In this document: in pieces, positions 11,132 to 21,888 of the stretch
Numbering within the stretch: the first letter of the stretch is position 1
Layout of the letters: each line of letters opens with the position of its first letter
Source: Gymnopilus junonius
Taxonomy: Eukaryota > Basidiomycota > Agaricomycetes > Agaricales > Galerinaceae
Reading direction: 5' to 3'
DNA length: 64,000 bases
Assembly (NCBI GenBank): GCA_015501075.1
Contig: JADNYJ010000151.1
Span: 1 to 64,000, forward strand
Made by a program: the position numbers and the translations under genes
Notes under the pieces: model-generated
The model's database searches: none
Told to the model about the DNA's origin: nothing
The model's input: only the letters and a program-made list of their open reading frames with translations

Positions 11132-13303
11132 ATGGCCGTCCCCCACCCCTATCCCTCTCCGAGTGCACTGTGTCGTTCACCACTGAAAAGCACTATGAGC
11201 TCCCTCGGCGACTGGAATACATCAACGGCATCGTCACCCACCCCTCTTTGGGCAAGCTCGCTATAGCGACAGTAAAATGTCTGAAGATCACTGGGAGGAT
11301 GTGGTTCAAGACCAACCGCGACTTTCTCGAAATCATGGATGAAGAGAGCCACGAGCTGAACGAGTTCTCCGTGGCGCTGTTCGATGAGGGGAGTAACCTC
11401 CGCACGTTCATCATCGATGGGGGACCGAGGAGCGGTTCAGGGTGTTGGGGTATGGAGTTGGGTGTGGGTGATATGCTGTATGTTGATGATTTGGAGGTTA
11501 AAGAGGAGGTTTGCCGTGTTCTTTTCTTATTCTTGGGGATTGAGGTTGAGGTTTTTCTAGTTCAGGCATCAAGGCGTCGGGTCCTTGATCCTCCGAAAAC
11601 TCCTGACGGATGAGCGTATCGGGTATAGAGGACACGCCTACGTATGGCCCACCCCCAACTCGTCTGTCGATAGCGAGGCAGCGTGGCTGGCTCGACGGGA
11701 TACCATTATTGCCTTTTATCGTAAGGCAAGTCCATCATCTCTCTTTCTTCCAATCTGCGCTCGCAACAGCTCCGTACTCACATCCATCTCTCAGAATGGC
11801 TTCCGCCGAATCGGATTCACCTCTTTCTTCGCCTACTCGCCTGACCCCTCCCATCCGTCTCGCCAACTCACCGCATCAGCTGAACCCGACCCGCCCTCGA
11901 AAGCATTTGAAACCACCACCACCGGCCCTGCACTAACACAGGATGAAGACCGCGCGGAGTACCCCCTCCACTTCGCCATCGCAGCAGACAAAACGCCTTT
12001 GGTCGTGCAGACCCTCCGGACTGCGTATGAAGCTGATCACGCTAGCATCCGCCAGCGCCATCCGCGTACTGGGCTCTTGCCGATCCACGTGGCAGCTGCC
12101 AGCGAGAATGTGCTTGCTATCCAGGCGTTGTTGGCTTTGTACGCACCTGAGCCTGATGTTGATCGTGCAGCCTTGCAGGGGGATTTGAAGGATAGGAACA
12201 ATAAAAACGGTTTGACCCCTCTCGAGATCCTCGACGCCACCATGACATCGCGGAGGGAGATCATGGAGACGTTGGTGGGAAGATGGGATGGGTATGAAGA
12301 GGCAGGGGTGCGGTGTGAGTATGCGTTGAAGCGTGCTTTGGGCGAGCGGCTTTTTTCGTTTGCTTTGGGGGATGCGAATATGGTGACGGAGGATGAGTAT
12401 GTGGAGAAGAGGAAGTGGGGGTGTACGTGTGGGATGTGCACGGATGGGTGGTTGAGTCCGCGGATGAGGCTCCGTCTTTCAGGTAAGGCTGAGGCATATT
12501 TGCGTGCAGTGGACTATGTTTCTGATCAGTTTCTTTATTTGTTTATTCATCCCGTTTTTGCCTTTGAAGCCCAAGCAGGTATTCAGTATGACATGCTCAA
12601 AACTGATATGGATGCTTTCACATCCCCCCATCGTCCTGTATCCTACTTGGAGATAATCCACTCTACGTTTGATTATATCCCTCCTGCAATTAGGAAGGAG
12701 ATATATGAGTCATTTTATGTGGGTGTATACACCATTTTTTATGCCATCTGTCAGGTGCTCGAGACACCCTCCACTACTTTGTCTACCAGTACTTCTGCAT
12801 CTCCCAGTACTTCTGATAGTGTGCAAGGTCCCCCCTCATCCACCGCACCCATGTCCATGCCCACCCCAAACGCAAATGCAACTCTCCCCACCCCACAAAC
12901 CATCCTATCCAAAGCCCTTGAGCTCGACGCCGGCGCTGTGTCTTTCTACCTCTCAAAAGGGGGCAAGGTGGAGTTTACACTGGACGCAGTGCTGGATATG
13001 GCCAGAGAGCAGAGTGTCCTGGGGGATGGGACATTTGAGGAGACATTTGATGTTGAGGAGGGGGGTGGAGGAGATATCCTGAGAGACGATGGGTACACGC
13101 ACTTGCCAAAATGTGCAAACGATTTGAGGTTTGGAGGTGTTAGACAGCATGTGGGGGTCGCTGGGGGAGTGGGATGCGCTGGGGTCCGTATTTTGAGAGG
13201 GATGAGATGGAAGACGAGGACGAGGACGAGGAAGATGAGGAGGATGAGGAGGAGGATGGCGAAGATGAGGACGAGCATGATTTTTGAGGTAATGAGATGT
13301 TGA
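11132..13303 (+). CDS. GNAT-ankyrin-CxCxxC fusion protein, copy 3 (best preserved)
   Basis: Exons are about 11132-11508, 11561-11725, 11795-12482 and 12570-13303. GNAT part: DGGPRSGSGCWG motif, loop FRHQGVGSLILRKLL, closing AFYRK/NGFRRIG. Ankyrin-like part: TGLLPIHVAAASEN and NNKNGLTPLE. The Cys motif KWGCTCGMCTDGWLSPRMR sits at the exon 3/4 junction. The C-terminal region has FYLSKGGKVEFTLDAVLDMA and YTHLPKCANDL. Oddities: the ATG at 11132 is one base out of frame with ECTVSFTTEKH (from 11161), with a C5 run between. Intron 2 uses a GC donor. Introns 2 (69 bp) and 3 (87 bp) are multiples of three without stops. Near 13160 a one-base shift in a G run would change the basic tail ending at 13303 into RWGPYF plus an acidic tail ending at 13287, as in copy 4. 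A role in protein acetylation is inferred only from the fold. Confidence 0.8.
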
Positions 13304-13895
13304 GGCCTTGAGGTTTTTTAGATATGATTTTGGAATGTACTTTTGGGATGTCCGTTAGTCGCTGCTATCTGCCGTATTTGTGTACTCTGCAAAACAGCAT
13401 TGAATTTAGGGTCTTTCTTTGAAGTAAGATTGGCGTTGAAGCCTGAGGAGTGATCGTATCTTATTCATGTAAAGAGTAACTGAGCTTCTCTTTCTACCTC
13501 GAGTTGATATTCACGGAACGACAACTCTTCTGTTGGAGAGGAAGAACATTTTGAAATGCGCCACCTGTGAGCAGTGATGACTGATTGGCAAGTATGTAGC
13601 CTGGCGACAATCGTTTACCATCACTGCTTACCGCCATGTAGGTTTGGCTACATATCTTGACGTACATGTCTATCGTTGGTCCTAGTGAGTGATCCAACCA
13701 GAACCAGAACCATGGAGTCTATGGAATTAGCATCTTCTTGCCGTACGCCTGTGTCAAATCACCTTTTTGACGGCCATCAACTAAAGCACTTTCAAAGGAC
13801 GATCATCAACCCCTTTGGACATACGCCGACAGTCAGCCAGATTCTCACAGTGCCTCCTTACGTTTTCGCCAGTTGAGTGCCCAGTATCTCTCTAC

Positions 13896-14096
13896 ATGCG
13901 ATCTCTGTTCATCCTTCTGGGGCTTGGCCTCTGCCTGATTGGATTTTCCATCAATATCTCCGGGGCACATAATGGTGTAAGTATTTTGGAATTCTCTCGG
14001 AAGCTGACGCTACACGTTTTCTTACTCTCGGAACTGGACCAGGACCCCGCGTCGTGCTCAATGAAAATCCAAACATACTATTATCGGCACACCTGA
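13896..14096 (+). CDS. candidate small secreted peptide (weak)
   Basis: MRSLFILLGLGLCLIGFSIN is a convincing signal peptide. A GTAAGT donor at 13977 and a CAG acceptor at 14042 would join AHNG to DPASCSMKIQTYYYRHT and a stop, giving about 44 residues. The 66-bp intron is a multiple of three and stop-free, so an unspliced form is also open. No homologue is recognised and no second copy is nearby. It may be chance. Confidence 0.25.
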   Translation: MRSLFILLGLGLCLIGFSINISGAHNGVSILEFSRKLTLHVFLLSELDQDPASCSMKIQTYYYRHT

Positions 14097-14130
14097 AGAA
14101 GCATAGTAGATGATGAGCCGCGCATGATCG

Positions 14131-15075
14131 AGGAGACAGTCGAGTCAACACAAGGTCATCATAGAAATTAGTATGCCCATTAAACGTAGCATCACCTTCA
14201 AAGATTTACAGCAGAGAAAGCTACGATTATTGTCAATCTACAAGTACAAGGATCAGTGGTGAGGCTGGAATACATTTCTGGACCACTAGAACTAACAGAT
14301 TTGACTATAGACGCAACGTGAATGGATAGCGTGAGGTGACAGTGCAGCAGAAATCAAGAAAACGCCGAGTAAATTAGGATCAGATCGATCAAGCAAAAGA
14401 GTCCACTCATATAGTTGAAGCTCACCTCGTCGCGTCTAGAAAGAGTCCAATCCAAAGTTTTCTTTCTTTCTTCCCTTCTCCTCTGCCTTCACCGTCAAAA
14501 TGGCTCCCCCGCATGGACTTTCGTCCTCCACAACACTATTTATGCCCGCTTTTTTCTGGCTAAACTGATGATGTCGAGCGTTGCTAGTCTTATGTGGAAG
14601 TCACCGCAAAAAAAACTTATGGATCGTTTGCCATCGAGAGGGGTTCAAGACCACGGCTGCCAGGTTTGTCTAAATCGAGTCCGCCGGACTGATGCAATCT
14701 TGCCGGTGCTTGGAATCATGAAGCCGTAATGTCCTGGACAGCATGAAGAATCTACGCAGTGATGCAAAGTCAATGCTATCATCAAAAAATCTGCTCCGTG
14801 ATCAAAAGAAAAAGAAAAAGAATTCTGCTTTCCGTCCGTCCATTTGGAATTCAAAGCTCAATCAAGTGAGGAGGTAAATGGCCACTTTGGAATCGCGCCT
14901 TCTTTACAGCACTTGGCCTTCAGTTATTACCCAGAACCAAATAGGGAAAACGTGCGCGGTGCATGATTGTGGAGATGATCGAGCCAAGTTCAAAGCCAAG
15001 TCATCATAGAAATTAGTATGCCCAACGTAATATTGCGTTCAAAGATTCACAGCAGAGCAGAGCAAGCTACAATCC
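14131..15075 (+). repeat. diverged direct repeat of the copy 4 leader region
   Basis: The stretch tcatcatagaaattagtatg followed by a similar 60 bp ending in agattyacagcagag occurs at about 14155-14240 and again at 14999-15070. Downstream of each, a gtcgcgtctag...aaagagtc segment and a CT-rich leader follow (14428-14490 and 15323-15380). The second precedes the ATG of copy 4. The first precedes an ATG at about 14501 followed only by a short open frame. This looks like a tandem duplication of promoter plus 5' leader of about 840 bp period. Confidence 0.6.
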
Positions 15076-15403
15076 AAGGCCGAGACCAAAGGAAACCAGA
15101 GGAAACTATAGAATGCCCGATAAAGGACAGAAGCCATAGAGATTTGTTTGCATTCTGAATAACCAAGAGTACCAGTTTTGAAGAGATGCGAGATGGAGGG
15201 AGGATGAAGGAGAATCACCAAAGTCTGGTCGTGCTCGCGTGGGAATCAATGACGTCAACTGTATAGCTGGTGTTTACCTCATTGTCTTTATATTTAGACA
15301 CAGGGGCAAATGCGTCTGCGTCGCGTCGCGTCTAGTCTATAAAGAGTCGAATTTACGGTTTTCTTCCTCCCTCCCCTCCTTCTTATCCATCGACCCCGAC
15401 AGG

Positions 15404-16382
15404 ATGCCTCCATCATCCATCCTTTCTGCGCCCACGCCAGAAAGCCAACAGAAAAGCTGCACATGCGGGTCGTGTTCAGACGGGTGGCTAAGCCCAAGGA
15501 TGCGCTATCGTCTCGCAGGTAACTCGTATCTTTCTCATCCGTGTCTCTATCCCCGACCCACTAATATCCATTCATCCAGAACAAGTGTCATCGCAATACA
15601 ACGCCCTCACCTCCCCGTCCTTCCTCTCCACCTTCATACCACGTCAACCCCTCTCCCCTTCAGAGATCCTCCATCAACCCGCCCTGCAATATATTCCCTT
15701 CCCATTCCAACAACACATCTACAAGACCTTTAACGAAGGGCTCACCACCCTATTCCACGCTCTATACATCCTCCTCGAGCCTGAGATAGGCACGGAGCGT
15801 CTATACGGCTTCGAGAGGGCGTGGATGGATAAGGTCTTCGAGTTTTCCAAGCATGGGCTGACGCCGCAGGCGGTGTTGGAGGTGGCATCAGGGTTGGGAT
15901 ATATGGACGTTGGTCCTGTGAGGTTTTATCTCAACAAAGGGGGGAAGGTCGAGTACATTTTCGACGCGGTTATCGATATGGCGAAAGAGCAGAGCGCACT
16001 GGGCGACGGGAGTTTTGAGGATAGGTTTGACGTTCGTCCTGACAATCAGAACAGCGATGACGATAAACCGGAGGAAGACGACTTCAACTCTGACTCTGAT
16101 GAATCCATCGATGAAGAGCTAGAAGCAGTAGCACTCGCCGCACTGGAAGCTGCATTCGGGAAGGAAACTCACGGTCGCGGGGAGGATTCGTACACCCATA
16201 TCCCGAAATGCTCTAACGACCTCGCATTTGATCTCGTACGGAAGAACGTGGGCCTCCTCGCTGTTGCTTGACCGGGGCCGAAAGGGCATTGGGGACCGTA
16301 TTTTTATGAGGAGTTTGATTTTGAGGGGCTGGGTGTAAATGATGTGTGGATGGATGGGTCCGAAGTCGAGCGTTTGGGATGA
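15404..16382 (+). CDS. N-terminally truncated family member, copy 4, with in-frame TGA
   Basis: Two exons: 15404-15518 and 15580 onward. The protein starts MPPSSILSAPTPESQQ and goes straight into KSCTCGSCSDGWLSPRMRY, so the GNAT and ankyrin parts are absent. The intron sits at the same codon and phase as intron 3 of copies 1-3. Exon 2 holds the conserved FYLNKGGKVEYIFDAVIDMA block, an acidic region, then YTHIPKCSNDLAF and VRKNVG. A TGA at 16269-16271 interrupts the frame, yet the same frame continues PGPKGHWGPYFYEEFDFEG to a second TGA at 16380-16382; the WGPYF motif also occurs, out of frame, in copy 3. Either a nonsense mutation, readthrough (TGA followed by C), or a true end at 16271. The CT-rich leader supports transcription. 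Confidence 0.75.
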
Positions 16383-17147
16383 TGTCGATGATTTGATATC
16401 CGGTTCGTGGTTGGTTCGTTGCTTTCATGCTTTCGTTCGCTTTTTCAGCTGTTGCTGCTGCTGTAATTTTTTTTCAGGCTCTAGCTCTCATTCGGTGCTT
16501 TTACTGGCTCTCAGTGCCTCCTACTACTTTTCATCCATTTTGGCCTCTGGCTTGCTCATCTCTCTCCCTTTCACTTTTGTTTCCGACTTCAATTCACTGC
16601 ATACTTTCGCTCTCTTGTACATTTCTGTATTGTTATTGCTATCATTATCACTATCGAACATCACACTCTCATATCGGACTTCATCATAGTACTTGTGCTC
16701 GAACTTGGACCTTCCTACCTGTACTCTCTAGATGTATTCTTGTCTCGTACAGTACCTAAAAATAATAGTAAGTAGTCAATTTGTAAATCAGACCTTTGCT
16801 GTACTACACCATCGATTTCACTGTTCATTCGATTACTCACTTTGGAGTCGTAAGTATGCCATTGATCTTCAACTCCACTCTACTTCAAGCCATATCCAAG
16901 TTTCGACGCGTCCCGGTCACGATGTATGAATTTCATGCCATATGATAGAGTAGTACACCCTCTTATTTTTTTTGACGGTCTCGGGTCTTCTTGCTCCTTT
17001 ATATGAATAATGTACCCTCATACACTCCTTGCAATTGCTTGTGTAATATCCAGCTTTATTCAATTCTTATTGTCCATCTGGTAGGTCATCAACCAATAAA
17101 AAGAGGTGTATTAACTTAAAAGTGGTCAAGTTGAATTATCAGGCATA
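16383..17147. other. intergenic, pyrimidine-rich
   Basis: CT-rich sequence downstream of copy 4 and of the converging minus-strand gene. The long frames seen here are Leu/Ser-rich simple sequence. No gene recognised. Confidence 0.4.
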
Positions 17148-18095
17148 TCAATCCATCTGAGCAGACAATAAACTAATACTCCTCTGCCTTGAAAACCAAC
17201 AACTGCTGCTGCCAGCAGCAGCACAGAGCGCCACGCAGCTATAAGCAAGGCACGCGAGCACCCCATTCACAACTAGTTTCAAACATAGCAAATCATCATG
17301 TGGATCAGAAGGTCTGCGGCTGTGGCCATCGTCATCACGCTCATCGTCTCTGTTTGCGCATCTATCTCTGTGTCTCTTCCTCTGCTCTGAATATCCCCTG
17401 GTCCTGTAGGCATAATTATTGGACACATTGTGATTATACCCCTCATGTCCATTGTCAGTGGTAGGATAAAGAGGGATAGAGCCTGAGCCTGAGGGACCGA
17501 CATCTTCATAATTATTGGCCCTATCCCTATTAATCCTAGTAGCTATCAGCCCAGGTCTGAAAGTGTCAGGAACTTGGGGACTATGATAATGATAAGGGTA
17601 AGGATAAGGGTGAGGGTGGTCATAGTCCCGGTAAACATGAGATGACTTGTCCCTTCCATGCTTGACATAATAAATAGGCGCCGGCCATTGAGTGTCACTG
17701 TTGACTTGATCGGTACCAGTGAGTTTTCTGTTCACCGGCATGGCATTATAGTGGTTTGGGGGTGCGTCAGACTTCGACTCAGTGGAGTGGTAGAGGTCAT
17801 TGGGATAGGCCCGAGAAAGAGGGAGATGGTAGGTGTTAGTGTTACTATTACTGCCAGCAGTAGGAGGAGGAGTAGGAAGTGTGGTGGTCGATGAGCTGCC
17901 TGCATTGCTCATATAGTGGGGGTTTGAAAGAGAGGAATTGTTAGATCTGATGGTGTTTTGATCCTTGTTTTTGAAGGTGAAATTGTACTCAGAAGCGTAC
18001 TCAGACACCAGGGTTTGCTTATCCTGGGCATATCATGGGGCCGGAGGATGCCAGTTGGTATGATTCTTCACTCCTATACAATTGGAAGCAGACAT
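17148..18095 (-). CDS. Tyr/Pro/Ser-rich protein, paralogue A, with early in-frame stop
   Basis: The main open frame (to 17148) begins around VSEYASEYNFTFKNK and has no ATG at its head. The ATG at 18095 (MSASNCIGVKNHTNW) lies in the same frame but is separated by one TGA after HPPAP. The paralogue at 20423-21262 starts MSWSDGK and aligns across this point, so the TGA looks like a nonsense change, unless an unseen splice removes it. The middle is rich in Tyr, Pro and His with a shared FRPGLIATR / YRPGVHRTR motif and a GSIPLYPTT / GTVPLATPIT motif. The C-terminus (LKLVVNGVLACLAYSCVALC) is hydrophobic with several Cys and could be a membrane anchor. Function unknown. Confidence 0.55.
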
Positions 18096-18880
18096 AATAG
18101 CATAAAGAAAAAATGGAAGAAGGAAAAAAAGGGTGGAAGAAGGAAATGATGGAAGAAGGGAAAGATGGAAGGTGAAGAGGCCAGGTGGAGTATATGGCAT
18201 ATTTATATCTCGAAAAAAATGAGGGGCCAGAGAAGTTCTACATAAATTTCTAAAAAGGTACATGGCCCACCCAAAGTCATTGGCTCTCAAGGCACGGCAC
18301 GGCACGGCAAACACAATATTGTAAGAAATGAAGGCTATATCATTGTGGCGGGCCATTGTTTCCAACACTTCATGGTACCGAGATATTTCTCTCGCATATA
18401 GTAGAAACCCATAGTGTTGAGGAGAGCTGGGCACAGAGTTTTATCGTACTCAGTACTGCCAAATGAGAGTTTGGTATAGGTTTGCATTTTGACACGTCGA
18501 TGATGAACGCGCTTTGTGGTCACGCGTTCTTAATTTGACATCACATGATCGCGCCCTGGAGCCAAAATTCTGAACTTTCAACTGAAATACATTCACTGTC
18601 GACAGCTTTTCCCGTATGCCGAGGAAGGAGGTTTAATCTACGCTATGTTTCTCTCTCCAAATAGCAATCATTTCTGTTTCTCACCAGTAGCCACTGTGAC
18701 ACTGCCAGGGTCTTGAAGAACCGACAATGAGGCGGTGTTCACTGTCCACTATTCGTCCGATGTAACCCACGTCAGCGCTGGTTACCATGCGAGAGTTCGA
18801 AGCGAAGGCTATGGATATACTCTAGAGTGTGTATAATCCTCTCTCTCCATTCACATCCCAATCCTCACTGTCCCAATCCT
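18096..18880. other. divergent spacer between paralogue A and the acidic gene
   Basis: The first 150 bp upstream of paralogue A contain a GAAGG-rich tract resembling the sequence upstream of paralogue B (gaaggtgaagaggcc versus gaaggtgaggaggcc), which supports common descent of the promoters. Nothing else recognised. Confidence 0.4.
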
Positions 18881-20172
18881 ATGCAGGCCCAGACAACTCC
18901 GAAATATGAACTCGAACGTGAGAGCCACCTGCACGCCGAGCCTCAAGAGCGGTATGAAGGCCTGTTCTCGATAGACTGGCAGAAATTGTCCCATTCTGAT
19001 TCCGATTCCGAGTCCGAGTCTGAATCAGCTTCAGCTTCAGATTCTGCTACCAGTAGGCGCTCCGCAGGGCGTACTACCGGTAGTATCGAATCACAATGCG
19101 AGATTTACAGTGAGAATCGGCTTGAAGAGTGTGTCATGGACGTGGCAGGCTTGGGCCCAGTCTCATATTTTGAAGCGGAAGCAGAATTTCTTATCTTGGA
19201 CTTGGCGCTTGACATCCCATTGCCAGAGGAGGAGGGAGGCGAAGAGAATGGAATGGAAGTGGAAGTGGATCAGGAGGACCAGGAAGAGGAGGGCGAGGAT
19301 GAACAGAATGGCAGGGACGAAGAGGAGGAGGGCAGAGACGAAGAGGAGGAGAACGGAGACGAAGAGGAGGATGAGGAGGAGGGTTATGAAGAGTACGAAG
19401 AGAACGAAGTCATTGGAAACTTGAATGGGTTGTTGACCGTCAAACTCAATCCAAATTGGCGAAATAGATATTTCGTGGTGAACTATGGGCTTGTTCTGGA
19501 ATACCATAATACGGTGAGTCCCGAATCTCCTGTGATTCCTCCCCGTACTTTCAAGTTTCGTTTTCTCATTCATTTTGCCCACTTAGCCTGAGGGCGTCCA
19601 CCTTGGCCCGATTGATATTTTCGGGGAACTATTCATACTGGTACGTTATTGTTCTCCTACACTACTTAATTAAAGAAACTTTTGGTTGACGGTGGTGATA
19701 TAAATTTTAGAGCGGACAACAGTTTCTTCCAGCAGAACTCGGAAATAATGACAAGTCCATTCATCTGGAAAGTTGTCCCTACCACTACCATGATTCAGAC
19801 GTGGAAAGTGATGACGATGGTGATAACCAATGGTCTGATATGAATATTGACGCACAGTATCATCTCGCCGAAACTTATGCACCTGAATATTCTTCAAGTT
19901 CCGAATCTCTGGATCTACACATGGGTCGCCATTCCTTTCTTGCAGACCACTTGGATCAGGTTTATAACGCTGTGCAAGAAGACACCGACTCAGGTAACCT
20001 GATTTTTAAATCTGATTCTGACAGTCAGACGTCGAGCATGCAAATCTCATTAGCATCCTCTCGAACGCAAAGCACCGAGTATGGGATTTATTATAGACGC
20101 ATGGCTATATCCCAAGATACGTTGGAAAGTTACGTATACCATGATCAGAATGATTTTGTCATTCAACTATGA
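18881..20172 (+). CDS. acidic low-complexity protein, three exons
   Basis: Exons 18881-19513, 19587-19640 and 19711-20172 join in frame to 382 residues. The ATG at 18881 (MQAQTTPKYELERES) is the first methionine; the frame upstream lacks ATG. Features in order: a Ser/Asp/Glu repeat near residues 45-60, a segment VSYFEAEAEFLILDLALDIP, a long Glu/Asp/Gly run (about 125-185), then an ordered stretch NGLLTVKLNPNWRNRYFVVN and GVHLGPIDIFGELFIL. The last exon is polar and Ser-rich and ends NDFVIQL. No signal peptide or membrane helix. Function unknown; the acidic tract suggests a nuclear or scaffold role, which is only a guess. It lies between two minus-strand paralogues. Confidence 0.7.
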
Positions 20173-20422
20173 ATCTGAGAAGCATGATTCAAGTACCGGT
20201 CGATACAACACTATGTGCGGTTCCCGTTATATATACTCTTTCATATCTGAATCATATCCACAAAATATTCGACACAGACAAGCAACGGTAGAATATAATA
20301 GTCACTGTTGAAATTTGGGCATTATACGATAAGACTTGAATGAAATTCGTCTTTGAGGATATATTATCCTGAAACTCGGACATATTCAATAGGCCCCGAA
20401 GGGTGGGCAGCAATTAGGGACG

Positions 20423-21262
20423 TTAACAACCGTTAGAGTCGCATCCACTGCAACCGCACTCACTGCAATCACAATTACCACAACACTCGCCACAAAGGTC
20501 CCCGCAGGCATTCAAAAAATCGTTCATACACATGTACGTCATGCAGCTTCCCCCGTCACAGTTACACCCAAACTGAGAACCTGAATCTACCGGTGCTGTG
20601 CTCGTAATGGGAGTGGCAAGAGGCACCGTGCCAGAAAAGTCGTCGAAGGGGCCCGCCCTGGTCCTGTGGACACCAGGTCTGTAGCTTTGATTATACACGT
20701 CGTCTACGCAGTTGTAGTAACCAGAGGACATGTTCCTACTGGGTTGTTCGAAATAATAGGAAGGCGTCAGCTTTCGAGGATCGCCACTGGTGTTCCTACC
20801 ATCATAATTAGGAGGACGATAAGACCCATAAGTATGGCTAGATTTGACATATCGTCGAGTAGGAGGAAGCTGGGGAATGCTAGTATAACTATCAGCGCCT
20901 ATAGAGGTATTCTTCCGGAGTTCCTCGGAATCATTTTTCGTGGTCGTGTTCATGTGCAGGTTAAGGTTGGAGGAAGACCCAGGAACAGTAACACAACTGA
21001 ATCCAACAGATGGCTGAGAAGAAGGCAATAAATGGCTGTCTTCCTCCGCACCGGACAAAAGGGTCGAAGAGCTGTCTGAAGCCGTGGCTCTCGTATATGG
21101 AGATTTACTATCTGCAGAAGTATCCGAGCTTTTTTCCACTAGATTGTGCCTGTTCTTGAAATCGCACTCAGAATTGGTGGCGTCGTGATATTCTGCATAT
21201 TGTTGAGCAGAGGAACGCCCGATGGTATAACTCTCCACATCTTTACCGTCAGACCAAGACAT
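20423..21262 (-). CDS. Tyr/Pro-rich protein with extreme Cys-rich tail, paralogue B
   Basis: 279 residues from ATG 21262 (MSWSDGKDVESYTIG); the frame is open further upstream, but this ATG matches paralogue A. The middle carries Ser/Thr/Tyr/Pro-rich sequence with SSHTYGSYRPPNYDGR and YRPGVHRTRAGPF. The last 50 residues hold 14 cysteines, including CGECCGNCDCSECGCSGC. The paralogue has a hydrophobic tail with fewer Cys at the same place, so the tail has changed greatly. The Cys pattern could bind metal or be lipidated at a membrane; no family recognised. No introns are needed. Confidence 0.65.
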   Translation of the reverse strand: MSWSDGKDVESYTIGRSSAQQYAEYHDATNSECDFKNRHNLVEKSSDTSADSKSPYTRATASDSSSTLLSGAEEDSHLLPSSQPSVGFSCVTVPGSSSNLNLHMNTTTKNDSEELRKNTSIGADSYTSIPQLPPTRRYVKSSHTYGSYRPPNYDGRNTSGDPRKLTPSYYFEQPSRNMSSGYYNCVDDVYNQSYRPGVHRTRAGPFDDFSGTVPLATPITSTAPVDSGSQFGCNCDGGSCMTYMCMNDFLNACGDLCGECCGNCDCSECGCSGCDSNGC

Positions 21263-21888
21263 GATGGCAGAACGAATGGTGGAAGGTGAGGAGGCCGAGT
21301 GGACGACTGTGTACGTGGAGTTGAGCATGAGTGTGCAGTATCTTATACTCCGAAGAAACTGTGGGCCAAAGAGGCGCTGCAACCCAAAACATCCTATACA
21401 CAAGTACAACATAGCTTTATCACACACTTACCATTTGACCTTATAGTGAGTTATAGTCTGAAATGGAAATAGACAACCACCTTTCTCAGTCAGGAACCAT
21501 TTTCTACAGGAGGAGAGATTCCTGAAATGCCGTTGGCGCTCACGACATGTCCAGTAGAACAATAATGTTCAGCCACACCGTGTGGTCTATTGTCTTCAAA
21601 GCGCCAAGACCCAGCAACGCTCGCAGACAATAAACCTAATTATAAGGAAGGCGGTGCCAGTGTACTTGTCAGGTGTGCAACGGGCACTCTCAATTCGTCC
21701 AACAGATCCAGACAAGGCTTGGTTTAACGAAATAAGAATGGATTGAATTTCTTGAACAATAAAACGCGACTTCAAAAGACAAACTACTACATCAATTTAA
21801 GACATGCACCGCCTCAGTACCCGCCCCAGCTCGCAAGAACCTCAACAGCAAGGTCTAACGGCGCAAGCCTTTTACTTGATGACTCCAG
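21263..21888. other. intergenic
   Basis: Promoter side of paralogue B and 3' side of the first AA9 gene. No further gene or repeat recognised. Confidence 0.4.

Larger units (their letters stand above)
13304..15403. other. intergenic with duplicated leader of copy 4
   Basis: No well-supported gene lies here apart from a weak small-peptide candidate at 13896-14096. Two diverged direct repeats of the region upstream of copy 4 are annotated separately. Confidence 0.4.
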
